Below are positions 40,056 to 54,540 of a DNA stretch of 64,000 bases, piece after piece. Below the pieces are notes generated by a model that ran no database searches, had not been told where the DNA came from, and was given only the letters and a program-made list of their open reading frames with translations. Position numbers and translations under genes: made by a program. This DNA comes from Sphagnum compactum (Eukaryota; Bryophyta; Sphagnopsida; Sphagnales): the NCBI GenBank assembly GCA_965153455.1, contig OZ234495.1:2418001-2482000 (forward strand), written 5' to 3'. Position 1 is the stretch's first letter, and each line of letters begins with the position of its first letter.

Positions 40056-40430
40056 TTCCGAGGGCGCCGATGCTACTGGCGAGGAGTGGCGATGGAATCG
40101 GCAGCAGGAAGATCGAAGGATGCGCAGAATTCAACGATTACGCGCAAGCTCGCTCGCTCGCTCGCTCACACAAACACACACAAACACACACTACACTCTC
40201 GCCCTCCCTCTCTCTCTCTATTGGGCGTCTCGCTTGCACTTGGATGATTTTTTCTCGTGGGTGACTTTCATTGGACTGGATGTACGAAGTTACTCCACGT
40301 ACAAGTCTCGGCACGTCTTGGCAACCATCCCTTCCTTTATTGGCCTTGCCTACTTACTACTACCAAGGCAAGAAGGATATTGCCTAAACCCTACTTATAT
40401 AAACCCTAAACCCTACTTACTACTTCAATA
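40056..40430 (-). promoter_or_regulatory. Promoter / 5' UTR of the coatomer gamma gene, with double telo-box
   Basis: Upstream of the ATG (at higher coordinates) lie (GCTC)n and CACA runs at about 40143-40195. AAACCCTAAACCCTAC lies at 40401-40416 and a single CTAAACCCTA at 40383-40392. AAACCCTAA is the plant telo-box, common in promoters of housekeeping and translation genes. The core promoter was not resolved. Confidence 0.45.
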
Positions 40431-43400
40431 AATTCTTTTATAAATGTCTAGATTCATTTCTAGAGTATAGTAGCTTCAAGGATTTTGGCCCCTAGGTAAT
40501 ATAATAGGTTTTTTTTTTTTATAAATTTTATATGAGGATTTTTGAAACATGATATTTTGGCTTGTGTTGAAACTTGAGATTAGTTTATAGAGTTCGAATA
40601 TCTTGAAGGATTTTTGGTTTCTTTTAGAGGGTTTTTTTTCTTAAGATTATATTTTGGCATGGTGAAATATTTGAGTTTTCATAATTCTTCTTTTGCCTTA
40701 AGACACTTTTAAATGTAAATGCACCAACGCCACGGTGCGACACACCCCTTGTTATTACTAGTGTAGCCTGTGCCATTGGCCCATGTGTGAACACATTGAG
40801 GGCTCATGAGAATTTTCCTTCCAAACCCAATTTTTTTGCAAATTTGTTCGAATTTCTTCAGGCACCAAACTCCACCTCAAAATGAGTATCTTCCACATCT
40901 TAGCTTTTGCAAATTGTAAAATAAACTCTATTAAATCTCACTCATCAAGGGCTTTCCAACAACACCAATAACACCCTCAAATTCCATTACAGTTTTCAGT
41001 TTTGATTTTGTTTTGTTTTCATTGAGAAAACGATTCAATAGTCCATAACTTTCACATCATAGCTCCAAAGAGTCTCAAACCAAGTCAATGCATCCCAACT
41101 CATCAAGAGCTTTTCAAAAATACCAAGAGCACGGCAACAACATGAAGCGTCGACGGTTTGGGAGATCTCAACGTGACAAAACAAAACAAAACAAATTACC
41201 TTGCTTCATGCATAGATTTCATCCATTTTGAAACAAATCTTCATTGGCTTCATTATCAACTTTTAAAGAAAGCTATTTCTCTAATGTTGTTTGTTCCCTT
41301 TAGGATTCATTCACACATGGGTTGACTTTGATTTGCTTCCTTTGTTGGGTTGACCTTGTGATCTAAGGTTTTTTTGTTGTTTTGCGTTTTTTTCATATTT
41401 GTTATGTAGCTAGACATGTGATCATCCACAAAAGGAAGTAGCCAAATTTGGTTACATGTAAGAGAGGAAAGTAAAAAATGTTAAGAGTATTATTATATTT
41501 AGGTAACATGTTGAAAGCTATTGTTTGAAAATAGTAGTTTTTAAAGAAATTCTCAAAAAATTTGCAACCTTGAAGCATGAACATTCATAGGGGTTTGATT
41601 AATACTCAAATGTAATGTTCATTTTGGTCTCACGTTTTGGTGAAAGATCACCATGTTTAAAAAACAATTGACAAGTTTTCACTTAGCCTCACATTTTAAG
41701 GAATGTTCACTAGTGTTAGGTTATAAATTAATGTAAAATTCATTTGATTTCACATTTTGTAGAATGTCCATTGAATGTGTTAGATTACAAAACAAATGTA
41801 AAGTTCATTTAGTTTCACATTTTGAGAAATGTTCAATAGATGTTATTGTGTGAAAAGTAAGTTTATTTTTTTGTTTTATTTTTTAAGAACTTCATGTAAC
41901 ATTTTTTATTTTTCAATTATTGTTGGTTTGAAGTTTGAACTTATCGCAAGAAGTAGAATCATTATGTGATGATGAGCTACTTGTTCCATTTGCTCGCACA
42001 ATGTGCTTCTTTTGCTTAGTTTGTTCTATTCACATATGAAAGACTTCACTTTGCTTCATTTGTTTTATCTTTTCAAAATGGACTTATTATCATAGTTTGT
42101 TCTATTTGCATATGATGGACTTATTTTTTGGCTTTTGTTTGTTCCATTTGCACATGACAAACTTTTTTTTTCTTTTTTTCATTTTGAATGTTTTGTTTGC
42201 ACATCCATTTACAGGTGATTGATTTGCTCTCTTGCTTTGCTTTGATTGTTTTCCTTGCACATGAACAATTTGCTCTAATGTTGTGTTTGTCCCATTTGTG
42301 TGTGATGGACTTTCTTTTTTACCTTGTTTCTTTTTTTGTTGTGGTTGATGAACTTGCTTGCTTTTTTGTACTATTTGTTGCAAATTTGTAGAAGATGTTT
42401 GTTTTTGGTTCAAGTAATGACCCAATTGTCCTAATGGTGTTTAATCCTTTTGAGTTTTTATAAGCATTATTATTAAAACTTCTTTTGGTATTCCCATTGA
42501 TGTTTTCCAAATTTCCCCATCATGTGCTAAACCTTTTTGAAAGGCAATTAAATGCCTATAAGGTAAATCAAATGTGATTTATAACTTGCTTAAAGGTGAT
42601 AAAGGAATACCCTAATGATTGGTATTTATGAATGTTAGTCAATTCTTGATTTTAAAAAGAACTATTGGGAACAAATCTAATTGTTCTTGTAAAATGGAAG
42701 ACCCATTGATTCCAAGTCTAAATAATATTTTCAAATAAATTAATACTGGCTGAATCTAGGGTTGTGTCTAACATTTTAGATTGTTGATTCATTGGTTAAT
42801 AGTTATAAACTTTATGAGATTCATCCATTCCAAACTCAAGGCATGATCAATTTTGAATCCTTGTTTGGGACAATTTTAAAATTAGGTTTAAAGTTGATTC
42901 TAGGTTTTTTATTTTATTCTAAAACATTGAATTTGCAATCAATTTCAAAAAATCATTATTATATAATTAAACTCCAAATAATGTGAATGTTTAATGGTTT
43001 GGTTGATTCATGAATTAAATAATGCCCACGATGATATCATGATCTTGGGATAAATGACTAGTTGGAGTTGATGGACAAGGGTCTATTTAATTGGATACTA
43101 TGGTTGCACATGTTTGTCATCTAGTCCAATTTCAAAAACTCAAACAAATTTTTAAAACAAGAAGTAATAATTTATTCAAAAAAATAATGTTTCTAGAAAA
43201 TGAAGCTAAATCTAGAGTTTAAATTAGTCTTTAAAAACATTTTACTAGGCCAAACCCATATTAGCATATGTTTTCACCCCATGGTTCAAGAGTTTCATTA
43301 CGTCCACAACAACATGTGACATAATGATGGATGATTAAATAACTTTAAAAGTTACAATTGATGCAATTATAACTTTTTATTCCCAACAACCATTTGGTTA

Positions 43401-46199
43401 GCATTTTTTTTCTTGGGCAAGCAAGCTCAAAAAACATTTTTAAGACCCTAAAACTTGAACCTAAGACCTTAAACCCTACAAATCATAAACCTTCTATAGA
43501 CCTAATCTTTATAAAAAAAACCTTAACGACTCATCATGTTTAGTTTTAAATAAGTCCATGTTTGTGTAGACCAATAAAGATCAGATTCATGTAGTTGCAA
43601 TATGTTTCATTAATATATTGTATGTTCAATTTTGGAACCTTGAACATCAAAGGGGTATATTAATTAACAACCAAACATATGCAACCATGCAAATTTCTCT
43701 AAATGGGGCCTAAAATACAATAAGGTTAAAATTTTGGAAGGTTGAATAAATTTTTCCAATTGGATACCAAATACCATGCATGTTAAATCTTTTGAATTAG
43801 TTGATTTGTGCATTTGAGATTTCATGAACTTTTCATAAACTATACTTGGAAATATTGGGATGTAAAACATTTATTTTCAAGCCATTTGGGAAATAAATCT
43901 TGTGAAATTTATTGTGAGTGTTATATTATTATGGAATATAGGTGTTAGAAATGTGGTGAAGATTGGGATTGGGACCAACCCATACCTTCAATGACTTGTT
44001 TAATCATTTTGACATGGAATTAAAAATAAGTGCACATAATAAATTTAATTACATTAACATTCAGAAGTTGACTAATTAGTTTAATCTCAGTAAAGGCCAC
44101 ACTTAGAAGTAGGGCATTTTTTTTCATTTTTGCTTTAACATCTTGTAAAATACTAGGTGTTGCATTTGAATTAATTACCACCATGTTGTTAGCTTTCTCC
44201 TATTTTTTGTCTCCTCTTCATTCACATTTACAACCTTACAAAATTGTTATTTCACCTTTTTCAAGTTGCAATAAAGTAGTAGCCACACATCTATTTGATG
44301 ACATTATGAAATTTTTTGTTGTTTTTCAATCACTATCAACACCACCTTCAATATCCTTCTTAGTGCACTACTAACTCTTCTTCTAAACAACATTATGCCA
44401 ATTCTTTTTCATTGTTTTTTCTTTTAATCATTGTCCCAAGTGAGTTTTTTTTCCTTCAAAATTGTTTGTGTTATATTCATTGTTTGCATTTCTTATTTCT
44501 TTTATGAACCTTGTAATGATTGTTAACATTCTTTAGTTGTAAAAATTGATTGTTATGGTTGCGATGGCAATTTTTGGTTTATCATTTGTTTTCACCATCA
44601 CTATAATTGCAATGAAGGCTTTTGGTATTCTTGTTTCTCTTTATGATTGTAGTTGTGACAAAAATTTCAAGCTTTTCTTTTTTTCCATCATCATTATAAT
44701 TATAATGATATTTCCTTCATCAAGTTTAAACAATAGGGTTGTATGCTACCTTTTTTTTAATTATTGTCTTGTTTTGCTTTTTGGGGTTTTAGATACAATT
44801 CAAAAAATTGCTATCAAGATATCCTTGCAAAGAAATAACATATGAAGACTTCACTTGTAGTCACAAAAAACCATGAATGTGCATAAGTAGACATGATTTG
44901 ATATTGCACCTGCAAACCATGTTTTATGCAGAGTATATGAAACGTGCAATTTTTTGTTATTGTGCCTTGTTGTAAGTTTTGACATCAAGTGAACTCATCA
45001 TGGACAATGAACAATAGGTGGTCACAATGTGGGGGTGAATGCATGAATGAATGGACTAATTTTGGTGTCAGATTGTAATTTCTTATAAATTAATTTTATT
45101 CAAAACCATTTGGCTTGTACCAAAATCAATACTTGATCTAATGAATTTTGGTTTTAAGTTATCGATTCAAATAAAAACAGATATGTGTGATCATATTGTC
45201 AATTAATGACCTTTCAAATTAAGTTGGTGGACTTTTGAAGTTGTGACACATGGAGTGTTATCATGATTATGGATTTGTACATGAACTTTTTTGTGTGGAT
45301 ATCATTGTGAACTTTTTGATTGAGATTAAATATCCTTTGTATAAAATCATTATGAATCTAAAAATGAAATCATATTTTTTGAAAACTATAGTTATGGATT
45401 TTTTAGGGGTCAAAATTGATATGTTTTTTTAAATCCATATAATTTTGGAAAAACATGTTTTTAGTCATAATTTTTTGCTCACATGTAAAAAATTTATTTC
45501 TAATTGGGACTTTTCAAATATGAATGTTGAAGAATTTTTTTAATCATTTAATTAAAAAAATTGAGCTTTGATTTTAATAAAGGATTTAAAAACTTTATCA
45601 CCAAAAGGTCAATTTTATTAAGCATTAGGTTAAAGACTCTTTTAATAAAGAAATTTTGATGGGATTTCTTTTGGATGATAACCTACCATCCACATTCAAA
45701 AAACACTCATAATTTCAAAATTGTGATACTTGAAAATTTTAGAATAATTTTTAAATGTTCAAATTTCAAAAATCATTTACCATATGTAAATGGGTCATTA
45801 TGTGTATGACATATGAACAAAGTTGTAGTTTATGATTTTTTAAAAAAGTTTCAAATAGTTAGCACATTTGAACACAATTTGAAATTATGATCATTTTTCA
45901 AGATGAATTGTAGAATTTGGCAAAGTTTATACAGTTCTAAACAATTCATATTTATTCAAAAATAATTAACACAAATCATGTAATTTATTTTGTTAATTTT
46001 AAATAATTAAAAGAACGTTGCAAAAAAAAACATTCAAAAAGTCCTTTCTATGAAAAAATCAAAATGACCACAAAGGGCCCATTGTGCTTAAGTCCTAATT
46101 TGTCATTGTTGCTTCATTTTGATTGTTATTGCAACCGGTTAAACCACACATTACAACATGATTTTCCATGTTTCTATTGACTAAATATGATGACCATTA
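40431..46199. other. AT-rich gene desert with minisatellites
   Basis: No intact gene. A four-copy array of about 60-64 bp runs from 41590 to 41860 (CACATTTTGNNGAATGTCCA-like blocks near 41630, 41690, 41751, 41815). A looser array from 41990 to 42400 repeats TTTGTTCCATTTGCACATGA about every 55-65 bp. A diverged pair of blocks (TTCCACATCTTAGCT and CATCAAGGGCTTTCC) recurs about 157 bp apart between 40890 and 41115. The remainder is TTTT/AAAA-rich sequence without recognised features. Confidence 0.6.
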
Positions 46200-47150
46200 A
46201 TGGATTCAAAACTTCATAATGTCAAAAGAAATGTTGTTCATCATTACAAACAAATTGAAACCACTAATTGCAAAGAAGGGTACAAGGTATTAGTTTATAA
46301 TCCATGTAAAGGTTATGATGGCTAGTGTTATTTAGAATTTTTTTTCATGGTTCAAATTTGTTGACATGTAATGAATTGTTTACAATTGGCCAATCCATTA
46401 TTAGGCTTGTTCTTTATGAAGTTGTCAAAATTATGAATAATATGGTGTTCAAAAATCTTATAACATGGCCCATGGGACAAAAGATGGAAGATGTGATATT
46501 GGAATTCAAAAAATGGTGCGAATTATCAAATGTTCAAGGTGCAATAGATGATACACACATCTCCATTTCAAAACTTGAAGTTGATTTTGTTGAAGACTAT
46601 TATTTTCATAAAACAAAAGGATATTCCATTGTTGTAAGTTGTTGATATTAGAAGGAGGTTCATTGACATATATGTTGGTTTATTTTGAAGTTTGAATGAC
46701 TATTGAGTTCCACGAAATTAAATCTATATATGTAAGCTTAATACAAAGGATTGTTCAACATGGAGAATGTAAGTTGAAATGGTTTTAGTCCTTACCTTCT
46801 TGGTGACAAGTGATGCATGTTATAACTGACTTGGATAATGACACCTCACAAATAAGGGTAACACCATTCAATTCTTGAACTATTATATAATAATAAACAC
46901 AAAAACACATGGTATGTGGTAGAAAATGCCTTTGGCATTTTATAAGAATAGCTTCAAGCTAAAAATTCTAAACAAAACAAAATAAGATGTCATATTAGTT
47001 TTAGATATTTTTAATTGTTGTTGTTTTTTGCACCATATGATTATTGGTAGGAACTTGGAAGGAGGTAGATATTTAGAGGCTATTACAAATTTTGGAGTTG
47101 GAAACAACACAAGATATGTGAAGGAATGCCTATATTAATGTAGAGGTGCA
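46200..47150 (+). pseudogene. PIF/Harbinger (HARBI1-like) DDE transposase fossil
   Basis: The translated pieces follow the HARBI1-type order. A helix-turn-helix region remnant (about 46205-46430) comes first. A 106-codon open frame at 46325-46645 carries ITWPMGQKMEDVILEFK and then VQGAIDDTHISISKLEVDF, which includes the first catalytic Asp (GAIDGTH motif), and EDYYFHKTKGYSIVV. Further on, RRRFIDIYVGL, the VENAFGIL motif (about 46922) and a C-terminal CCCxxHxMIIGRN-like stretch near 47020-47050 can be recognised with frame changes. Stops and frameshifts show it is inactive. No TIR or 3-bp TTA/TAA duplication was established. Confidence 0.82.
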
Positions 47151-50100
47151 TGTGGGGCTAGGGGACAATACTTTTTAAAAAAATAACATTTAAGATGATT
47201 TCAAATTATTGGCTCTAGGTTTATTGGATCCTCATAATTAATTTTTTTTAATGTTTAACAAACCATGTTGAATTGGGGAGATTGGTCTTGGAATATTTGT
47301 TTTGCAAATGTTTGATGTATGATTTGTGTCAAATCAACAATGGCCTTCACCATAGTTTTTTGGGTTCAATTTATCTTTTCATTTTTATGTCTAAAATATT
47401 CAAATTGTTCTTACAAAATATCATGTTGAACTATATTTTGCTAGTTTTCACTTTGTAAGGTCATTACTTGAATGCAATCTATAAAATTCATAAAGGCCTT
47501 TAAACCCTTTTTTTTATTACATCCAAGAAATTTGTTTGAACAATAGATTCCTTTTTGCGAACCCATGTGTTGTCAATGCTATGTCATGTTGAAGGTGGCC
47601 TTTTTGTAATATAATCATATGCCATTGAAGATTATGTACCAACATAACCTACATTATTTTTTGGATTTTGGTGGACAATGTCTTGTTGATTGAACTTTAT
47701 GCATGTGAAAAACATGTTGAAAATGTGGTGCCTAAAACATTGCTCTTTTTTTTAGGTCTATCAAGAATCCATAAAAGAGGCCTATCTTGTTGTGTAATTG
47801 TGATTAATTGGAATTGTGTGTATTATGGGATTGGAGACTCCATGATTCATCAAATTACCACCAACATTAAACATTGTGTACATTGGTTATAGATCCAAAT
47901 TTTCACACATGAGGGAACTTTGAACTCTTTACATATTCTAATTTGTGGGGAATAGGGGTGTAATGTACACTACATTGTTTAGATCCATAAATTTCATGAG
48001 TGTGGTGGTTGGAATACAGATGTGGTCTTCACAAAGGTGTAGATAATTTCATAGATAATCTTGTTAAACTTTCGAAGCAAATTCATGATGGTTTTAATTT
48101 TAATGAAATTTTCTATAAAGGTTTATACTTTCCTTTTACCCTTTTTTTTGTTCTTAAATCTTGATGGTGGATTGGAACAAGTGGAACCTTAGTATCACTA
48201 TTGATGTCAATGTTTTTGATATTCATTATGAAATTGGTGTTGCATTTGCATAAATTTGTTTGACAAAGGAGTTAGGAAGGACATAACTTATGTGGTTTGC
48301 CAAATAGTTAATCATTAACACTAGAGTGTTCTTCATTATTGCAAGCCTTTATTTTTGTTGGATGTTCATATTGTTGCAATTTTTGGTGTTACAAATGTTG
48401 TGATGTGAAAGTCATGTTATTGTTGAAATGTGAAACACTTACTATTACTAAAAATGTGTGACTACATTACAAATGCATTTGTTTCAAAAACGAGTGCCAC
48501 AAATGAGAGTAGCAAATTTGAACCAATATTGCATGAAGGTAGTAAGCATGAATGTTTGTAGGGTTGTTGGTGGGATCGTTAGATTATCATGGACTTATTT
48601 AAAGGTTTTTATAGATATTCATTTATTTTAAATTCTCATCCAAAAATCTAAAAATTTGGTAGATATGATGGTAGTTAACTTAGTTGTTACCAGTAAGTTA
48701 TTTTCCCTTGCCACATAAGCATCCATATAAAATTCATGTTATCTAACTTTGTATGTGTGGACATAAGGTTAAAGTTGCCATTTTTGACTATGAGTTAGAC
48801 AATGTGGCCCTACCCAAATTATGGTTTTCAAAAATCTAAAAACATTATTTCAATATGTAATTATATTTTTCAAAAAAATCTATTAGGTCAAATAACCTAA
48901 TATAGAGTTGTAGATTATTTTGGGTTGTTTCACAAATATTATACCAATTTTTTGAAGGGTTTTGAAATTTTAAAAATGATACAATGAATTTTTTAAAAAA
49001 ATTGTTTATAATTCAAGTGTCAATCATCCATAATAAGATGTAGAAAAAATGATGATCATCCATAAGGAGATTTTTTCAAGAAAAATAAAGCTTGTAATGG
49101 AGCCCCAAGTTTTTTATTTTGTAATTTTTTCAAAAACCACCCAACATAACCAAATATGCAACTTGTTGGTAATGCATACAAAACCCATTTTCTTGTATTG
49201 TTTATTTGTTTGGATTTTTCCCCCTTGAGTTTACATTATTAATAAAAAAAATTTAATGTTAAATTATGTGAAGCAAACATGGGGAATTTTTGCCATGGCA
49301 TTATTTAAGGTAAGTTACCTTTTTCCCAAAATTGAAAAAAGTGAATTGTAATAATCAAATATTATCATTATTAGTTATAACAAGTGAAATCATAATAATC
49401 ATAAAAACAATATAATTAGCCTACAATACTAGTCATTAATATTATATTATATGTTCATTATTATTGTCAATAATAATTAGTATGGTTAGTAGGTAAATTA
49501 TGCTAACATATAATAAATACAAATAAATAGTCATAAAATAGGTTGTAACTGAACTGATCATATTTGCAATTAAAAATTTTAATATTTATTTTTTGTCTTC
49601 CATCTTTGTAATGTGAATTATATGATAGGTGCATTAATTGTATTCAAAATGCAAGTGCCATTTAAAGGATGAATCAATAAAAAAAAGTTCATCCTTAAAG
49701 GTTAAACCCAAAATAAAATAGGATTATTTTAAAGTTACTTTAACTCGCCTAAGTCTACCTACTTACCTCCTTAGGCCTACCTTTTTTACCTATCTACGTA
49801 AATGTTATGTGTCGACATTGTATTAACCTTAAATTGAACAATCCAAATTTTAGTAATTGTACTAAATATTAAATTGGGCTTAAATGTGTTGTGTGTCATC
49901 AAACAATTGGCCTTCAACAAAATCAACACAATTAATTGCCATGTGGCAAAAAAATTTATCATGTCATGTGTCATGATTTAAGACCATGTAAACTGTATGA
50001 TGTGGAGCTTTTCAAGATTAAATTAAAATAATTTTGGAATATTAAAAAATGTTACCACATATGAACACATCATCTTTTGTTAGTGTTGACCAAATCAATC

Positions 50101-51200
50101 ACATATTAGTTACAAATAACAACACATATATGTTCAGTCAAAAGATGAAAATATATTTTGTTTACTTTTATTCTCCATCCAAAGACCATGTCATTTATGA
50201 CTTGTCAGTGGGATTTTAGCTGCATATGCCACTTACAATTAAAAATTAGTTGCAAGGACTAGTCACAAAATCCAATTTATTTTTTAGTGCATATTCTTGG
50301 ATTTAAATTGCAAATTTCAATTAAGAGTTGTCATACGCAAACCTAAATCATTATGAGATTGGATAGACTTCATTTTAAGGTTTACTATGTTTTAATTGGG
50401 ATGGCTTCCTCTTCATTTACTTGTATCAATTGCAAGATAACAATTGCTTATTATATACTACCACGACCCATTGTTAGGCCCAAAAGATGACAAGAACAAT
50501 CATTACAAGTACAACTTGAGTATAATTTTTAAAAATGCCAAAATGTACACCATTTCAAGCTGCATGTACTTGATTCAACACATCAATTAGAAAAAATGTC
50601 AACTTTGGCTTTTAAACACACTCATGTTACTAAGTTGTGATTGTATTAACCTCATTTGTTGTCTTAGTCACAACAATTAATTGCATTATGATATAATTGG
50701 TTTTTAGTTACACCCACCATTTGATCTTTGGATCACTTTTGTGTTTTATCATAGGTTATGTAAATTCATTATTAAAGAAAACACTTGAATGTATTTCCCG
50801 TTTCAAATAATTGCAATCCAATTGAAACATATTGAATAATTTACCATAAAACAAAAAAGCTAGAAGCTAGCTCATTCCCAACCCACTAAACCCATTATGT
50901 GCACCACTTGCATCAAACTCTACAACCAATTATGATTCCATGATTGGGTTTGAACATTAGTCGTAAATTGTCCTAATCATGGATGCCACATTTCAACATA
51001 GTGCAAGTTCTATCCTTTCCTTTTAAACAAGGTGATATTGTCTACTACATTGGTCGCATTAATGTGGCCAAGTGTTGAGGCATGCTTTTTCAAATTTGGA
51101 TTTATTAGACTTGTTGGAATAGATTGATTCAACTATTATATCTATTTAAAAATCATGGAGTGAATTAGGATTGGATGAAGTTGGCAATTTCATTACATGA
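47151..51200. other. AT-rich desert: nothing recognised
   Basis: Short open frames only, with no protein motif I recognise on either strand. No RNA gene was seen. Confidence 0.5.
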
Positions 51201-51208
51201 TTCAAGGA

Positions 51209-51413
51209 CATAGTAGTGACATACTCTCAATTCGATTCAAACATATGCGTATTTTACGTTTTTTTGGGCTTTTAAAAAAATATTTGAAAATACTTGATAC
51301 AAAGGCCAATTTTCAAGCCTTTGTATTTTTATAATGATTTTTTAAAAATACTTGAAAATACTTCTTTTTGAGCACCTTCGAAAAATACTCGTATTTCGTA
51401 TGTCACTACTATG
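51209..51413. mobile_element. hAT-type MITE, 205 bp, with perfect TIRs and 8-bp target-site duplication
   Basis: The left end is CATAGTAGTGACATAC (51209-51224). The right end is its exact reverse complement, GTATGTCACTACTATG (51398-51413). The element is flanked on both sides by TTCAAGGA (51201-51208 and 51414-51421). An 8-bp duplication plus a CA...TG-ended short TIR fits the hAT superfamily. The interior is AT-rich and partly self-complementary, with a central ATACAAAGGC / GCCTTTGTAT pair. It has no coding capacity. Confidence 0.93.
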
Positions 51414-51421
51414 TTCAAGGA

Positions 51422-54400
51422 CTTGGGCAACTTGGCTAATAATTTTTTGCAATTTATATTCCATTGTGGTCACTAATGAGGATGACAAACCAATTGTGTT
51501 GCTACCCTACCATAATATGCATGCACACGCCAAAGACCTTGAACATCAACAATAATGGAATCGCCCACCTAACATTAAAAAACATAAACATTACAAATAT
51601 GGGTTGCACAACTTCAACACAAGTTTGGAGACCATTATGAAGCAAAGGGAAAACAATATGGGAATTCAAGTGAATGATATATATGAACCATACTATTGTT
51701 GACATGTGTATTGTTCCCTAACAAACTTTGGACAAGATTTATGTAGATATGGATTTTGTGCCTAGGACTTTCGAAAGATACTGACATATGCAACAATATC
51801 ACGAAGACCGGTTGTCATGAACAACAAAACAAGTTGTTGGAAATAAAATAATTTTATTAAGTACATATAAAAGATTGTATTGTGCTTCCATTGGAATATC
51901 TAGATGAGAATCAACAACATTGAACATAATTAGAAAGTGCACGAATTGCCAAATATTGATAAACTACAATACCTAAATTGTCTATGATCATTAGAGGTTG
52001 TAGGTTGAAATATGGGCCCATTAAACCAAGGTGGCAAAACTCTAACTTGTAGGTTGGAATGTATGCACAAATACAAAGGTTGTCAAGTGTTGGCATTTGT
52101 GGTTGTGGTTGTCATGAATTGTTACGCTAATGGGTTTTGAAACATTTTAAGTATTTTAAGAATTGTGAATTGTTGGAATGGGATTCAAAATTAAGGTTGG
52201 AAACATGATAGGTGTAGGCATGTCAAGAAGGCCTTGTAGGAAAATGCATTCAAAAATTGGATAAAATTAGGGTATAGAGAGGTCTTGAAGGTGTCATTGG
52301 TATTGTGAATTGTGCCCCACTTGCATTCTATCCACCCTCTTCCATTCCCCATTGTCCACCACTTGCACTTCAATTTTGTTGTGGAGGCATATTAATGTAA
52401 ATTGTTCACCATTTGCATTGCAAGGAGGCATATTTGTGCCCATTGTTAAATGTTTGGAATAATTTTCAAGGTTTGGATTTATTTGAAAAATGTGATGGGT
52501 TAATACAAAAGGAATTCAATTCACATACAAGGTATAAGGTTGTAAATAAAGGAGAGGAAACCAAATTGGTAATGAAAAAAATCAACAAATTCAACCTTCC
52601 AAGTTCTAATGTTGCTTACAATATTAGTTTTTAACATATTGTATGAAGTCATGTTTTTATTAATTAAATTCATCAGATGTGAATGTAGGATACAAAATAT
52701 TGTCAAGGTTTCTACACCAAATACAATAATTGAATGATTTCACATGTAATTAATGACATAACTAATGCATCTATGAACTTGATTTGATTTTGTTTATTTA
52801 TTTCCAACATGTGCAATGGGGGATAAGATTCAAACTATGACCTTATAACTATATGTTAATTATTCTTTTTCTATTTTTGAATAATTTAATTGAACATATG
52901 TGTGCCAAGGAATGTGTTGGGGTCATTTGGAAATAAGAGTTTAAAATGGTTAAATTTGACATTGAATAATTGCACTAGTAATTTGCTCAAATTGAGTTGA
53001 AGTTTCCTAACTTTTGATCCTTGCAACAAGGATAACACATTTATTAAAAATAATATTAAATAAATATTTAACACAAAATGTTGAAATGCCAAATCTTTAA
53101 AAATTGCTTATATATATTATTATAATGTACATTAGATTGTGTATATAATACATAGTCTAATGTATAACCAATGAACTAAGATAGACTTATTTATACAAAT
53201 GTAAAGAACCTTTGAAATTCTAAATTGCAACTATTTGAATTTTAGAAAAATAATGTTTTTGGACCCCGTTTATTTATTATTATTTCAACACCTTGTGTTG
53301 AACATGGTTAATAATTATGAAATGCCTTAGTTTTGATAAAAGGATGGATCTAGTTTTCAATACATGCATGTGTTAACATGTACAATACATGGAATGAAAT
53401 TTGTATCCTCGATATTTGAAAACAGTTTGGTGAAAAAATAAAATAAAATGTAGGTCAAGCCTAAGGCCACATGCTTTTACCAGGATTGGGCCTATGTGAT
53501 GCATTATAATTTATATATGTATATATATATAGCAAGAACTAAATTAAGCCCATAGAAAAGGGCATTATCGAGTGTAAAGACATGCTCCAATTGTTTTTCC
53601 TTTCTTTTTCCCATAATACTAGTAGGCATGTATAAAAAAATTGAAAAAAATGGGCAACATTTCAAAAATCAAAACACTTGTTGAAGTGGGCATTTCTATT
53701 TTTTGAAATGCCTCTTAACAAGAGAGGAAACTAGTTGTGTTTGTCCCCATACATGCTTGGTAAAAGCTAAAATCATAATGCATGTTTGCTATCCTAGGGC
53801 AATAACAAAATTTTTTATAACATAAAAGGCAACAACAATACAAACAAATTAATCAATTAAAATTTAATTTCATTATAATGTTTTGTTATTAAATCTTCAT
53901 CAAAGGCTTATTGAAGTTTTAAAAAAAAATCGAATTAATTAAAAAATATATATCTCAGAAAAAATTTTACATTGAAATAAAAATTTATTTAGAAATTGAT
54001 GTGTTTTATTTTAATCAATTCTTGCATAATCTTTCAAATCAATTTTTTGAAATTCTCATTTTTATAAGATTTAAAGGAGTTGAAGCTAATTATTTGTATG
54101 TTTATCAAACAAATTTCATTTAAAAAATTAGTCATAGGAATTGTTTTCTACATTTGATAATGATATGAAACCTTGTGATACAAAAAGGCAAGCAACAACC
54201 CCAAAAAAAAAGAGATATAAAAGCATAATTAAATTAGTTACCCAACATTCATATTTTGAAATGAAACCCAACAAGTAGATGGGTAGACTTCAAAACGACC
54301 CATCAATTGGTTGGGTGCACCCAAAATCTACACATCCATTAGCCGGTTATATACCCACGGGTATATCAGGGCGACGGGGTTTACCCGCCCAACCAGAGTC

Positions 54401-54540
54401 TCCTACAGTGGGGGGAGGGATAAGATGGGCACTTTGTTGAAGAGAAGAATGAAAGAGAATGAGAGCATATGCTTCACAAGGCCTTATTGGGCACTTTGCT
54501 ACTTTGGATCCCCTTTTTTCCTGCCATTCCTCTATCCACA
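51422..54540. other. AT-rich desert: nothing recognised
   Basis: Only short open frames, a small ACATTAGA/TCTAATGT-type hairpin near 53130, and a TA run near 53515. No gene or RNA was recognised. Confidence 0.5.

Noticed and set aside
39653-40264. 203-codon plus-strand ORF
   Set aside because: Antisense to exons 1-2 and the leader of the coatomer gamma gene; the minus-strand exons give a full-length, conserved protein.
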